Assembly: GCF_000143415.4 (NCBI RefSeq)
Contig: NW_003314269.1
Span: 1,082,321-1,146,320, forward strand
Source of the DNA: Selaginella moellendorffii
Lineage: Eukaryota; Streptophyta; Lycopodiopsida; Selaginellales; Selaginellaceae
Direction of reading: 5' to 3'
Length of the DNA stretch: 64,000 nucleotides
Part shown: positions 1 to 9,254 of the stretch, piece after piece
Layout: each line of letters begins with the position of its first letter
How positions within the stretch are numbered: the stretch's first letter is position 1
The notes under the pieces: generated by a model
The model's input: only the letters and a program-made list of their open reading frames with translations
Told to the model about the DNA's origin: nothing
Database searches by the model: none
Translations under genes and position numbers: made by a program

Positions 1-2
1 TT

Positions 3-179
3 CCAGGCTTGTCAAACACGGCAGGAACATTCGCGGCCATCGTGAGCACGGTGGGAACTGGCTACTTGGTCCAGTGGCTTGGATCGTTTCAAGCAGTTTT
101 GCTACTTACGTCGGGCATGTACATTGTGAGTACGCTGTTTTGGAATTCTTGTGCCACGGGAGAGAAAATCTTTGACTAG
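3..179 (+). CDS. C-terminal end of a PHT4-type anion/phosphate transporter (partial)
   Basis: The window opens inside a gene. The frame from base 3 gives 59 codons ending in TAG at 177-179. It includes GLSNTAGTFAAIVSTVGTG, which resembles the last transmembrane region of plant PHT4 carriers of the major facilitator superfamily, especially the PHT4;6 type, followed by LGSFQAVLLLTS and a short tail with ATGEK. PHT4 members move phosphate or other anions across plastid or Golgi membranes. The TTCCAG at bases 1-6 could be an intron acceptor, so the last exon may begin at base 7. Only the last one or two membrane helices are visible. Assignment to the superfamily is firm; the subgroup is an inference. 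Confidence 0.75.
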   Translation, partial: PGLSNTAGTFAAIVSTVGTGYLVQWLGSFQAVLLLTSGMYIVSTLFWNSCATGEKIFD

Positions 180-400
180 AGAGACTAGAGCTCATTCGTA
201 GGCACTGTACAAAAGCATTCTTGGAAGCTCCAAAAGCTATAGAGTTTTTGGGCCGAGGGTTTTTCTTATGTTCCCAAAAAGTATCTGTACCGTACAGAAG
301 ATGAAAATCACAAATCCATCTCACTTGTTTCAATCAGCCCTATTTATTATAGTCCCCTTTATCGAATACCTTTCGAGAGTTTTATGATCGTCATGGATGA

Positions 401-2233
401 ATGGATAGAGTGCGGCAATGCGCTCCCTCTTCTTGTGGCTTCTTCGAGCAGCTCGTTCGATCTTGTGGCGAAGCGTGTGATCTGGGAGCTGCGAGACAAG
501 TTCACGCGCGGATCATCGCCGAGAGCGATGCTCCGAGGACTTACCTGGCCAATCGGCTGGTGGAGATGTATGGGAAATGCGGCAGCGTCGTCGACGCGTG
601 TGCGACGTTTGCTAGCATCTCGCCCCGCAACGGCTACTCGTGGTCGATCCTCCATGCAGCTTATGCCCAAAACGGGCATCTTGACGAAGCGAGTGTGGTG
701 TTTGATCTGATGCCCGCGAGGCACTTGGTTTCGTGGAACACAATGATCACAGCGCATGCACGGATCGCACAAGTTGGCGACGCAAAATATCTGTTTGATA
801 GGCTCCCGGAGAGAAGCGTCGTGTCGTGGACGTCGCTCATGACAGCATATGCCGAGTCTGGGGATTTAGATATCGCTAAGCGGATTTTTTCCGAGATGCC
901 CGAGAGGACCGTCATCTCATGGAACGCGCTGCTGGCCGCCCTTGCAGATGCCGGGGATCTTTCCGACGCGAGGAAGGTTTTTGAGAAGACTCCAATGCAC
1001 ACGGTTGTGTCGTGGTCGACTTTCATGGCGGCGCATTCCCAGTCGGGGCATATCGAGCACGTAGAGAACCTCTTCTTGGTGATGCCTCAGCGCGACCTTG
1101 TTTCGTGGTCGGTTATGGTCGCCACCTTTTGCAACAGTAGAAGTTCAAGCAACGCGTACCGGGTTTTTGCACGGATGCCGAGATGGAACCACATTGCGTG
1201 GAACAGCATGGTTTTGGCGTATGCCTCGAGCGGGCATTTGGAAACGTCTAGAGCGCTCTTCGATTCAATGCCGGAGAAGAGCTCTTGCGCGTGGAACACG
1301 ATCATTTCCGCGTGCTCCCTCTTGGGGGACTTGTCCCAGGCCAAAGATCTCTTCGACAAGATGTGTCCCCGCAACAAGATGGCATGGAACACTCTTGTCG
1401 CTGCCAATTCCGACAAGGGCTGTCTCGATGAGGCAAAGGCCGTGCTCTCCAAAATGCCATTCCATGACGTCGTGTCGTGGAACACGGTGGTGACGGCGTT
1501 TGCCAAGTCCGGGAGCTTCCAAGCAGCGCTCGAAGCCTTCCACTCCACGCCCGAGCTCGACCCGGTGTCCTGGAACGCGATCTTACTGGCCTTCACTGTC
1601 TCCGGTGACGCGCTGGCTGCGAGAGAGATCTTCGAGCTCATGCCCCGGAGGAACTCCATGGCGTGGTCGATGATGATCCAGACGTACGCTCACTGCGGGA
1701 ACATCCACGAAGCGTGGGCGATCTTTGCGAGAAATCCCGAGCACACGACGGTGACTTGGAACTGTATGATCGCGGGCTTGACCTCCGGCGGGAGCTATCG
1801 CCAGGCGCTCCATTTCTTCCACCAGATGCTCAACGAAGGCTGGCCACCGGACGAGCAGACGTTCTCGCACGTCCTCGCTTCGTGCAGCCAGAGCGGGAGC
1901 TTGAGCCTGTGCAAGCACTACTCGTGGTGCATGGTAGCGGACTTCGGCGTGGCGTTTACCCTCGAACACTTTCGCTGCGTTGTCGATATGTTTGGGAGAG
2001 CCGGGCAGCTTGGCAAGGCCGAGGAGCTCGTCAACTCCATGCCTTACGTTCCCGACTGCGTGTCATGGAAGACGCTGCTGGGAGCGTGTAGAACACACTC
2101 GGACTCGGAGCGAGCTCGGAGTGCGAGTGAATTTTTGCTCGAGGGGGCCGCTGCTCCAGAGAGCGATTCCACTCCCTACATTCTCTTATCCAACATTGCC
2201 CGATCCACTGGAGGAAATCTCACACGGAGGTGA
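401..2233 (+). CDS. PPR protein, PLS-type with long S-motif array, no DYW domain
   Basis: An intronless 610-residue pentatricopeptide-repeat protein. The ATG at 401 directly follows an in-frame stop, so it is the first possible start. After an N-terminal segment with the usual LANRLVEMYGKCG motif, about a dozen roughly 31-residue repeats follow, each with the S-motif pattern MPxRxVVSWxxMIxAYAxxGxLxxAxxLFD. Near the C-terminus come a longer motif (about 455-490) and an E-like segment with VSWKTLLGACRTH and PYILLSNI. The protein stops before any E+ or DYW editing domain. This family binds organellar RNA sequence-specifically, often for C-to-U editing. Without a DYW domain this one would need a partner deaminase, or may do another RNA task. 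Its stop lies 128 bp from the stop of the convergent PPR gene. Target and organelle cannot be read from the sequence. Confidence 0.9.
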   Translation: MDRVRQCAPSSCGFFEQLVRSCGEACDLGAARQVHARIIAESDAPRTYLANRLVEMYGKCGSVVDACATFASISPRNGYSWSILHAAYAQNGHLDEASVVFDLMPARHLVSWNTMITAHARIAQVGDAKYLFDRLPERSVVSWTSLMTAYAESGDLDIAKRIFSEMPERTVISWNALLAALADAGDLSDARKVFEKTPMHTVVSWSTFMAAHSQSGHIEHVENLFLVMPQRDLVSWSVMVATFCNSRSSSNAYRVFARMPRWNHIAWNSMVLAYASSGHLETSRALFDSMPEKSSCAWNTIISACSLLGDLSQAKDLFDKMCPRNKMAWNTLVAANSDKGCLDEAKAVLSKMPFHDVVSWNTVVTAFAKSGSFQAALEAFHSTPELDPVSWNAILLAFTVSGDALAAREIFELMPRRNSMAWSMMIQTYAHCGNIHEAWAIFARNPEHTTVTWNCMIAGLTSGGSYRQALHFFHQMLNEGWPPDEQTFSHVLASCSQSGSLSLCKHYSWCMVADFGVAFTLEHFRCVVDMFGRAGQLGKAEELVNSMPYVPDCVSWKTLLGACRTHSDSERARSASEFLLEGAAAPESDSTPYILLSNIARSTGGNLTRR

Positions 2234-2361
2234 CCAAGTTTTGATCTTGCTGGCACGCTGGAAAGAAATGGATTTCCCTGAGATGACGAACTGTGAGAAG
2301 GAAGTGACCACTTTACACGATTCACAGGTATAACTCGCTATGATCGTCATACATGTTTGAA

Positions 2362-4356
2362 TCAAAATCTTTTGCTCTTGGTGAAGATGTTGGCAAGCAT
2401 CATGTAAGGTGCCGCGATGCTTGGATCCAAGCCGGACAGCTCCCGAGCAGCGGTGAGCGCTCGTCTATTCATCTCACATTGAATATCACTCGCGCCCAGC
2501 AAGCTCCCCCAGGCTACAATACCTGGATCGCCTGGCATAGCTCGGACAAGCTCCTCGGCTCGATGAATCTCCCCGCTCCGCGCGAGAACATCCACCATGC
2601 AGCAGTAGTGCTGGCTCGAAGGAGCGATGCCAAAATCGGAGCTCATGGACTGGAAGCAAGACCAGCCTTTTTCCAGCAATCCCTCACGACTGCAAGCGGT
2701 GAGAACGCTCCCAAACCCGAGATCATCCGGCAAAAATGCTTCCACGACCATGCTGTGGAACACCAAAATCGCCTCGTCGGCATGCCCTCGTTGGGCATAC
2801 GCCGCCAGAATCGCACCCCACGAGACGTTGCTCACGAGTGGAGACGAATCAAAAGCTCGCTGTGCTTCCCACAGATACCCATTGTGGGCATACGCAGAGA
2901 TGATAGTGTTCCACGATACCACGCTTCGATCTGGGCATTCAAGAAACATTTTCTTAGCCTCAAGCAAGAATCCAAGTTGCGCGTACAGATCCATCATAGC
3001 GTTCCAGATCACAATGTCTTGATAAGCCATCTTGTCAAACAAAGCCTTCGCTTCTTCAAGATGCCCATTCTCGGCATATGCAAGAAACACGGCATTGATA
3101 GCTAACGTATCGGGTTCCACGGGCATGGAATCAAAGGTGGCCATGGCCAGTGCCACATCTCCATGGTGCCCGTAGGACTGGATCAGCACCGTCCACGTCA
3201 CAAGGTCATGGTACGGTAGCCCGTCAAAGAATCTTTTTGTGGCTTCTACGCTGCTTTGTAGAGCGAATGCTTGTAGCAAGACATTCGCCGTCACGAGGTT
3301 GTGCTCGGGCATGCTATGGAATCTCTCTCGGGCATTTTCCAGATCCTTGGACTCGGCATATACCGTCACCATGGCCGACCACGAGACAACGTCCCACCAC
3401 GGCATCTTGCGAAAGATCCTCTCGGTCTCTTGAGTGAGCCCAGCCTGGGAGTAGGACTTGAGCATTAGATTCCAGGTGACAATAGTTTTGATTTTCGCCG
3501 GCATTGCATCAAAGAGCTCCTTTGCCTCGTCTAAAAGCTTGGCATCCACATAGCCCGAGATTATTGTGTTCCAAGAGATTGGGTTCTTTTCTGGGATATT
3601 ATCAAAAACTTTTCTTGCTTGATTCAAGTGGCCATGCTCGGAAAATGCTCGCACCATGCCCGTCCAGGAGACAACGTTCTTGTACGGCATGGAATCAAAC
3701 AGGCGCTTTGCTTGCTCAATATGCCCGCTTTGGGCATAAGCCAGAAACATGGACGTCCAGGTGACAACATCTCTCTCTCCCTCAGGCATACTGTCAAATA
3801 TTTCTTTAGCATTTTGTAAAAATCCGTGCTGTGCATATGCATCAATCATGGCATTCCTGGCCACTCTGTCCTTTTCGTTAATCTGATCAAACAATTCCTC
3901 TGCTTCTTCCAGATGCCCTGCACGGGCATATGCAGAGAGCATTGTGATTCTTGACACGGAGTTCTTCTCCGGCATCTCGTCGAAAACCTCTCTCGCATGA
4001 TCCAAAAGGCCGTTGTGTGTGTACATTGCGAGAACAGAATTCCACGCCACTATTGTGGGATCGGGCATCTGCTGCAGCAAACTCCTCGCCTGCTGCAGAT
4101 ACCCGTTCCGGGCATAGGCATGGATCATGAGATTCCACGAGAACTTGTTTGGGTGCTGGATGCCATCAAAAACCTCCTTTGCGTCGCGAGCGCTGCCGCA
4201 GCCGCCATACATCTGGATGAGAAGATTGGCGACATACTTGTTGCCGGATAGCCTGGGGCTGCTGCGGATGAAACCATGCGCCTCTCTCCCCGCGTCAAGG
4301 CGGTCGCACGCCCTGAGAAGCGTCACCACCCGGTCGAGCTCAGGACTTGCGCCCAT
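2362..4356 (-). CDS. PPR protein, PLS-type with long S-motif array, no DYW domain
   Basis: An intronless 664-residue pentatricopeptide-repeat protein read from ATG at 4356 to TGA at 2364-2362. The N-terminus has the usual VTLLRACDRLDAGREAH leader and NLLIQMYGGCGS. Then come about 14 roughly 31-residue S-type repeats such as MPEKNSVSRITMLSAYARAG and MPYKNVVSWTGMVRAFSEHG. Near the end VAWGSLLGAS and PYMMLANIF form a short E-like region, and the reading stops at once with KSKRF, so E+ and DYW domains are absent. It is convergent with the PPR gene at 401-2233 and shares its layout, suggesting related origin. Expected role: sequence-specific organellar RNA binding. Specific target unknown. Confidence 0.9.
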   Translation of the reverse strand: MGASPELDRVVTLLRACDRLDAGREAHGFIRSSPRLSGNKYVANLLIQMYGGCGSARDAKEVFDGIQHPNKFSWNLMIHAYARNGYLQQARSLLQQMPDPTIVAWNSVLAMYTHNGLLDHAREVFDEMPEKNSVSRITMLSAYARAGHLEEAEELFDQINEKDRVARNAMIDAYAQHGFLQNAKEIFDSMPEGERDVVTWTSMFLAYAQSGHIEQAKRLFDSMPYKNVVSWTGMVRAFSEHGHLNQARKVFDNIPEKNPISWNTIISGYVDAKLLDEAKELFDAMPAKIKTIVTWNLMLKSYSQAGLTQETERIFRKMPWWDVVSWSAMVTVYAESKDLENARERFHSMPEHNLVTANVLLQAFALQSSVEATKRFFDGLPYHDLVTWTVLIQSYGHHGDVALAMATFDSMPVEPDTLAINAVFLAYAENGHLEEAKALFDKMAYQDIVIWNAMMDLYAQLGFLLEAKKMFLECPDRSVVSWNTIISAYAHNGYLWEAQRAFDSSPLVSNVSWGAILAAYAQRGHADEAILVFHSMVVEAFLPDDLGFGSVLTACSREGLLEKGWSCFQSMSSDFGIAPSSQHYCCMVDVLARSGEIHRAEELVRAMPGDPGIVAWGSLLGASDIQCEMNRRALTAARELSGLDPSIAAPYMMLANIFTKSKRF

Positions 4357-4433
4357 TCATCGAGAACACACACGCAAGGAAACGAATAGAAGAATTACTT
4401 GAGCAAAGAAAGAAACAGAAAGAACCAGATCGT

Positions 4434-7103
4434 TCAAGGCAAGTCGCTCAATAACTTGCGAAGCCTCTCGATTTCGGTGGGTGATACCTCTAGCTTTTCA
4501 TCATACTTGACACGCTTAATCCTTGGATTGAGGCTTCTCCTCCGCTTCTCCGCTGCGTTTCTATCTTTTTCATCTTCATCGGCCGACAAGTAGCGGATTC
4601 TAGCTTTGATCACCTCCTTCAATCCATCTCTTTCACCATCATCCCATTCCTTGGCTCTCTCGATCAGGCTGCTATCCTCGTTTTCGTCGTCCAGGAGCAC
4701 TAAACTACCACTTCTCACCCGTTTCGCTACAGATTTCACCGTTTCCGCAGGTCCTAGCCAAATCACAGCTTCGTAGAGCTCCTTGTAGCGATTATCTTCG
4801 TTGGCAGCACTGGCCTCCAGTGCTTGCGACAAGAGATCCGAGAAGAGCTGCGTCACCTTCTCATCCTTCTTCAAGCCAATCAGCCTAGCTGCTTTTTTCA
4901 TGGCCGCCACCATGTCTTCTGTCTGCTCAGTCTTCTTGTCCAGAGCCAAGAGCAACGCAAGCGCATCCTGGTTCTCTATGCTATATAAGATCTTCCCATA
5001 GACTTCCTCGAGGCTGGCAACCTTGACATATCTCTTGCTTGCAAAGGTCACCGCAGCATCGTGACACCCTTGAGCCTCCAGCTCCACCGTAAACATCGCA
5101 AAATCTCCCAAGAAATCTATCCATCCTTCTCGCCGGAGCTCCTCCTTAGGTGATCTAATATGCCAACTGTTGCTCGACGAGGTTTCCTCCCATGAAGCCT
5201 CTTTTATTTTCAGCCTCTTCTCCCAAAACTCGTCGATGCGAGGGACGCTGCTCGCTCCCCACTTCTTCACTACCTGGACCAAGTCGTTGGCTGAAAACTT
5301 AGAATCTCCGGATGCCATGCTCACAATCTTCCATGTCTCATCCTCGAGCCCACACTCGACAAAAAAGGTCAGGAAACTTTTCTCATCTTCGAGCTCATCC
5401 TCGACAGAAAATGACGAGAAACGTTTCACGTCCGAGACGCCACCCTTGGCCAAGAGCTTCTTTGCTAAACTTACACCCTCGTCCTGGAAGCCACTCTCTC
5501 TCAGACACTCGACAAGACGTGAAGCTCCAAACCGCCAGGAAAGAGTTCCGTCCTCTAAGAACCTCTCAATCACCTGGCTGTATAATTCATCCCATCCATA
5601 CTTCTGTACCGCGGCAACCACATCCTGTGCTGCTCTTGGCAAGAAATTCCAGCTCTTTATGACCATGAAGTTCTTCATGACCAAGAATGCTGCGTCGCGA
5701 AAGTCGTGCTTGAGGCAGAACTGTAGCAGGCTTTCGAAAGACCATTTCGATCTTATCCATGCTACAGTTCTGGAACCGATTGTTCTTGTCAAAGCAGCCA
5801 AGTATCTCTCTAAGTCCCCTCTCGTCCGCCCAGGCTCGCGTTTGTGCTGCTCCTCGAGCCAGTTTCGCACGGCTTTGATACTTTGCGTGTTGCACAGCGC
5901 CACCATTCTGCTCTCCTTCGGCCACACCACCAGAGCCGCGGTGTGATAGAACGAGTGTGTATTGCCGCCCTCATTCCCCTGGTATGGCTCATAATCTTCC
6001 TCATCTGGCGAGTCGCCAAAAGGATCGTCTTCGCTTTTCTCGTACCTCAAAACCTGAGCTAGAGGGAAGTCATCTGCAGTGTCGAGCTCGGGCTTCTGAT
6101 CGTCTGGAGTGGTCCAGTTTTCCAAACTGTAGCTATGGTCCTCACATCTGCCGTAGTCGGTGTCATATCCAGTGGAGTGTTTCACGAGCATGCAGAGGTG
6201 GATGTCCAAAAAGCTTGCGCAGCTCAGCACGAGTGCCCCCACAACCCGGTCGTGCCCCTTGAGCCCCGCGAAGCTCAAGCTGTTGTTGGAGTACTGGTGG
6301 CCCAGTGGAATCGCGAGAATTGGCAATGTCACGCGTCTCGTTTTCTCGGCCCATTCTTTCATCTGGCTCTGAACGCTCCCAAGAGCTGATACATAGTGTG
6401 GGAGTTTGCGGGCATCCACATCTATAAACTTTGTGTTGCTCCTCACCACGCTAAACACCAGGCACAGCCTCGTCCCGCTCGTCACCTCGGCAAGCCTGTG
6501 CTCGCAGTCGCAGAAGAAAGCCATCTGGAAGTACCCCGACCTCGAAGCAGCACCGGAGAAATCAAGACTGACACTGTTCTTCTTCCCTTGACGGATCTCC
6601 AGTTGGCCACCCTCATGCCCGGACTGCGTTGGAAGCTGCAAGATCATCGTCGCAAACATGCCATCCTCCTTCTCGGTATCCCGGTGGAACTTGAAGTGGC
6701 CACCCTGCTCATACAGCAGCAGCTTATACAGTCTCACGTCCAAGCCAAGCGCGCCAGCGTCGATCCCCAGCTCCTCCATCGCGGGAACGGCCATGTCGAG
6801 CACCACCTTTGAGAAGAAGTCTGGGATTTGCGGGCAACTCACCTTGGACGCCTCCACTTGCCATGCACGGCGCACGTCGGTGTCGAGCAAGGTTTCCTCG
6901 CCCTTGCCGTAGGGTGCTTGCTGCGACATGGCCTTGAGCTTGAGGAAGCCATCATTGGAGAGAGGGAGGGGGAGATCACCAGCGCCCTCCACTTGCAAGA
7001 AGGTAGGCATGGCGAATTTTGTTGCATCAACCTCGCCTCCTGTGGCATACTTGGGGCGAGGAAGAGTGGACCACAAAACCTCGAGTAGCGCTTGGTAATC
7101 CAT
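4434..7103 (-). CDS. 2OG-Fe(II) dioxygenase domain protein with long uncharacterised C-terminus
   Basis: An intronless 889-residue protein, ATG at 7103, TGA at 4436-4434. Residues about 120-220 form a prolyl-hydroxylase-like 2-oxoglutarate/Fe(II) oxygenase fold. The likely iron ligands are H140 and D142 in GGHFKFHRDTE and H202 in CDCEHRLAEV; R212 in TRLCLVF would bind 2-oxoglutarate. All key residues are present, so it may be active. The remaining 670 residues are largely alpha-helical in character, charged and without a motif I recognise. They include a basic stretch (EKRRRS) near residue 855. Similar large proteins with an N-terminal oxygenase domain occur in plants, protists and fungi, but the substrate is unknown to me. 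The start context and lack of upstream in-frame ATG support the chosen start. No signal peptide is seen, so a cytosolic or nuclear site is likely. Confidence 0.8.
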   Translation of the reverse strand: MDYQALLEVLWSTLPRPKYATGGEVDATKFAMPTFLQVEGAGDLPLPLSNDGFLKLKAMSQQAPYGKGEETLLDTDVRRAWQVEASKVSCPQIPDFFSKVVLDMAVPAMEELGIDAGALGLDVRLYKLLLYEQGGHFKFHRDTEKEDGMFATMILQLPTQSGHEGGQLEIRQGKKNSVSLDFSGAASRSGYFQMAFFCDCEHRLAEVTSGTRLCLVFSVVRSNTKFIDVDARKLPHYVSALGSVQSQMKEWAEKTRRVTLPILAIPLGHQYSNNSLSFAGLKGHDRVVGALVLSCASFLDIHLCMLVKHSTGYDTDYGRCEDHSYSLENWTTPDDQKPELDTADDFPLAQVLRYEKSEDDPFGDSPDEEDYEPYQGNEGGNTHSFYHTAALVVWPKESRMVALCNTQSIKAVRNWLEEQHKREPGRTRGDLERYLAALTRTIGSRTVAWIRSKWSFESLLQFCLKHDFRDAAFLVMKNFMVIKSWNFLPRAAQDVVAAVQKYGWDELYSQVIERFLEDGTLSWRFGASRLVECLRESGFQDEGVSLAKKLLAKGGVSDVKRFSSFSVEDELEDEKSFLTFFVECGLEDETWKIVSMASGDSKFSANDLVQVVKKWGASSVPRIDEFWEKRLKIKEASWEETSSSNSWHIRSPKEELRREGWIDFLGDFAMFTVELEAQGCHDAAVTFASKRYVKVASLEEVYGKILYSIENQDALALLLALDKKTEQTEDMVAAMKKAARLIGLKKDEKVTQLFSDLLSQALEASAANEDNRYKELYEAVIWLGPAETVKSVAKRVRSGSLVLLDDENEDSSLIERAKEWDDGERDGLKEVIKARIRYLSADEDEKDRNAAEKRRRSLNPRIKRVKYDEKLEVSPTEIERLRKLLSDLP

Positions 7104-7494
7104 AGCGAGTAAACCCTAAGAAGCTGTATAACCTTTAATATTTATCTGTGCATAAAAAAAAGGTAATTTTTCAAGACCTTGACGATGATTTCATGGAGAG
7201 GACCAGCTTTTGGATTCCTTTAGTTTCTTAGGAACACTTATAAGTGTGCCATGATCACACATTATAAGCAAATCTTCGAAAGCAAAAATGGGATTTTCAA
7301 CTCAAAGAAACTCTCATTGCAACTTTGCCATGCTTGTGCTTGTGGTGGATAATACAAACAGCAGACAATGAAAGTTGGAAGTTCGTATTTTTACTTTCAA
7401 AGAGTTGCATATAGTCCATGATCAAGCTATTTTTTGACACACCCCTTCATAGTATAGCCAAAAAAGTATATGATGTTGATTAAATCTTCACTTT
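7104..7494. other. Intergenic, no gene seen
   Basis: About 390 AT-rich bases between the start of the oxygenase gene and the stop of the glycosyltransferase gene. It should hold the oxygenase promoter and the glycosyltransferase 3' untranslated region. No open frame of note and no repeat is visible. Confidence 0.5.
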
Positions 7495-9188
7495 TCATTG
7501 TTTCAAACTGTCGCTCACGTTTGGAGATATGTAAGCCCACCAGAGGCGCGCACAGTCCTCGGATCTGGAGCCGCAGAGCGAGGGTGGCTGCTCCACCGAC
7601 GAGTCTCGATTCCAGGGCTTGAATCGGCCGTTGAAGTGGAGGATCTTGGAGTGCTCCGTGTTGGGCGACACGAATGGCCTCCTTGGCGGCCTCTTTGAGT
7701 AGAGCTTCTTCATGTAGTCTCGCTCCGCCTCGCTAAACTCGGCTCGCCCCAGCCCGCGAGTGTTCCATGCCGTGTCTAGCTTCTTGTAGTGGTTGTAGAG
7801 AGCTAGCAAGAATGGAGGCTGCGAAACGCCATATCTGTTGCGCAGCGATCAAACAGTCGGGACAAGTTGAAAAGAAGGAACGCTAGCTTACTTGTATAGA
7901 GGCTTTTGTGCTTGGTGGAACTCGTCCAGCCACCACTCGATGGCTTCGGTGCTGTTTTGCTCGATCCACTTGCGAGGATCGATTACCAGAACGCCGCGGT
8001 TGAAGATGCAGGCGCTCGGATCGAATGGCTGGCTCGGAATCCAAGGCGTGGACTCGGACGCTTCTCGCGACTGGATGCGGTGAAGGAGATCAAAGTTGAA
8101 ATAGCTGCCGAAGATCTGGGAGCAATCTTCAACGGCGGCCACGGGGTGATCTTCGAGATCAGTGTTGAAGAGTTCTTCGATGTCTCCCTGTGTAAAATCC
8201 AGAGAAAAGTGAGAAGGATTTAAAACACGGCAAAGATCAAGAGTCTTGCCTGAACCACGACGTCCGAGTCGAGATAGATGATCCTTTGCATGCCTGGAAA
8301 CATGCGAGGAAGGTAAAAGGGAAGAAAGTTGTATGGACTTGTAAGAGCTTCTCTTGCCTTGCTGTCCTTTCGGTAAAAGACATGGTTTCCGATTTCCTCG
8401 AAATCGATCTTTTCGCTGCCATGAAATAGAACGATGTCAAGGAAACTAGAGAAAGAAACTGAAAACCAAGAGAACAAGAAAGAATAACACACCTGACCAT
8501 ATCGATGGCCGCAAGAGGAAAGAGAGCTTTGAGTTTGGACAACCACGCTTCTCGCTGTGATTCAGTGGTGATGATATGGAATCGAATACGTTGCGTGTGA
8601 CTGCCATAACGAAAAACCAATAACACCCTGTGGAAAAAAGAAGAAGAGAAGAGTTTTCTACGAACCGGGTGTTGGCGAGTGTAGAGTTGATGACCACGAC
8701 TAGAGGGCGCAAATCTTTCTCGTCGGTGCAAACAAACAAGTCAATGGAAGTGCTCTTGATGCCAGTGACGAACTCCCTCGCATCCACTTCTTCCACTTCT
8801 TTCCCACTTTCTCCCTGTGGAGCATATGGGAGAGAGAGAGATACCAAGTCCAAAGCATGAAAGATCAATGGTGTGCAACAACGAAAGAAATCGCTCCTAC
8901 CTGGTCTGGTTCTTGCCGTATAGGAATCCAAGTGCGAGTGGGATCGGCTGGATGGCGATAATGCGTCGCAGGAAGCATCTGGAGCATCAAGAAGGCAACG
9001 CAGATCAGGGCAGCGACGATGGGCGCACCCTTCCACGGCTTCGGAGCCGGCGCCAACTCGGGAACAGGCAGCAGCGGGTCGACCTCGCCATCGCCATCGC
9101 CATTTCTGCGCTTGCCGAGCGGCCGCCTCACGGGGAGCGCCCCCGCCGGGGAGAAGTCGGGCATCTCCACAGCCAAGGCGCCCGACAT
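7495..9188 (-). CDS. GT8 family glycosyltransferase, type II membrane protein (6 exons)
   Basis: Model on the minus strand: exons 9188-8901, 8814-8666, 8600-8493, 8415-8250, 8187-7892 and 7834-7495, giving 448 residues with all phases consistent. The true ATG is at 9188; the upstream in-frame TTG is not needed. A proline-rich cytosolic tail of about 50 residues precedes one membrane anchor (IVAALICVAFLMLQMLP), the layout of Golgi transferases. The catalytic domain has the metal-binding DxD in YLDSDVVVQ and the C-terminal GT8 signature HFNGRFKPW. It resembles GLT8D- and GATL-type proteins, which move sugars from UDP-sugars in the secretory pathway; donor and acceptor cannot be told. The fourth intron (8249-8188) starts with GC inside CAG/GCAAGA, an unusual GC-AG intron. 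Using the nearest downstream GT would insert seven unrelated residues after VVVQ. Confidence 0.85.
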
Positions 9189-9254
9189 CAAACCCAAGGC
9201 CTTTTAAAATAATGCGAGCATATTTGCACGAATCTTAGGGCAAAACCATTCCTT

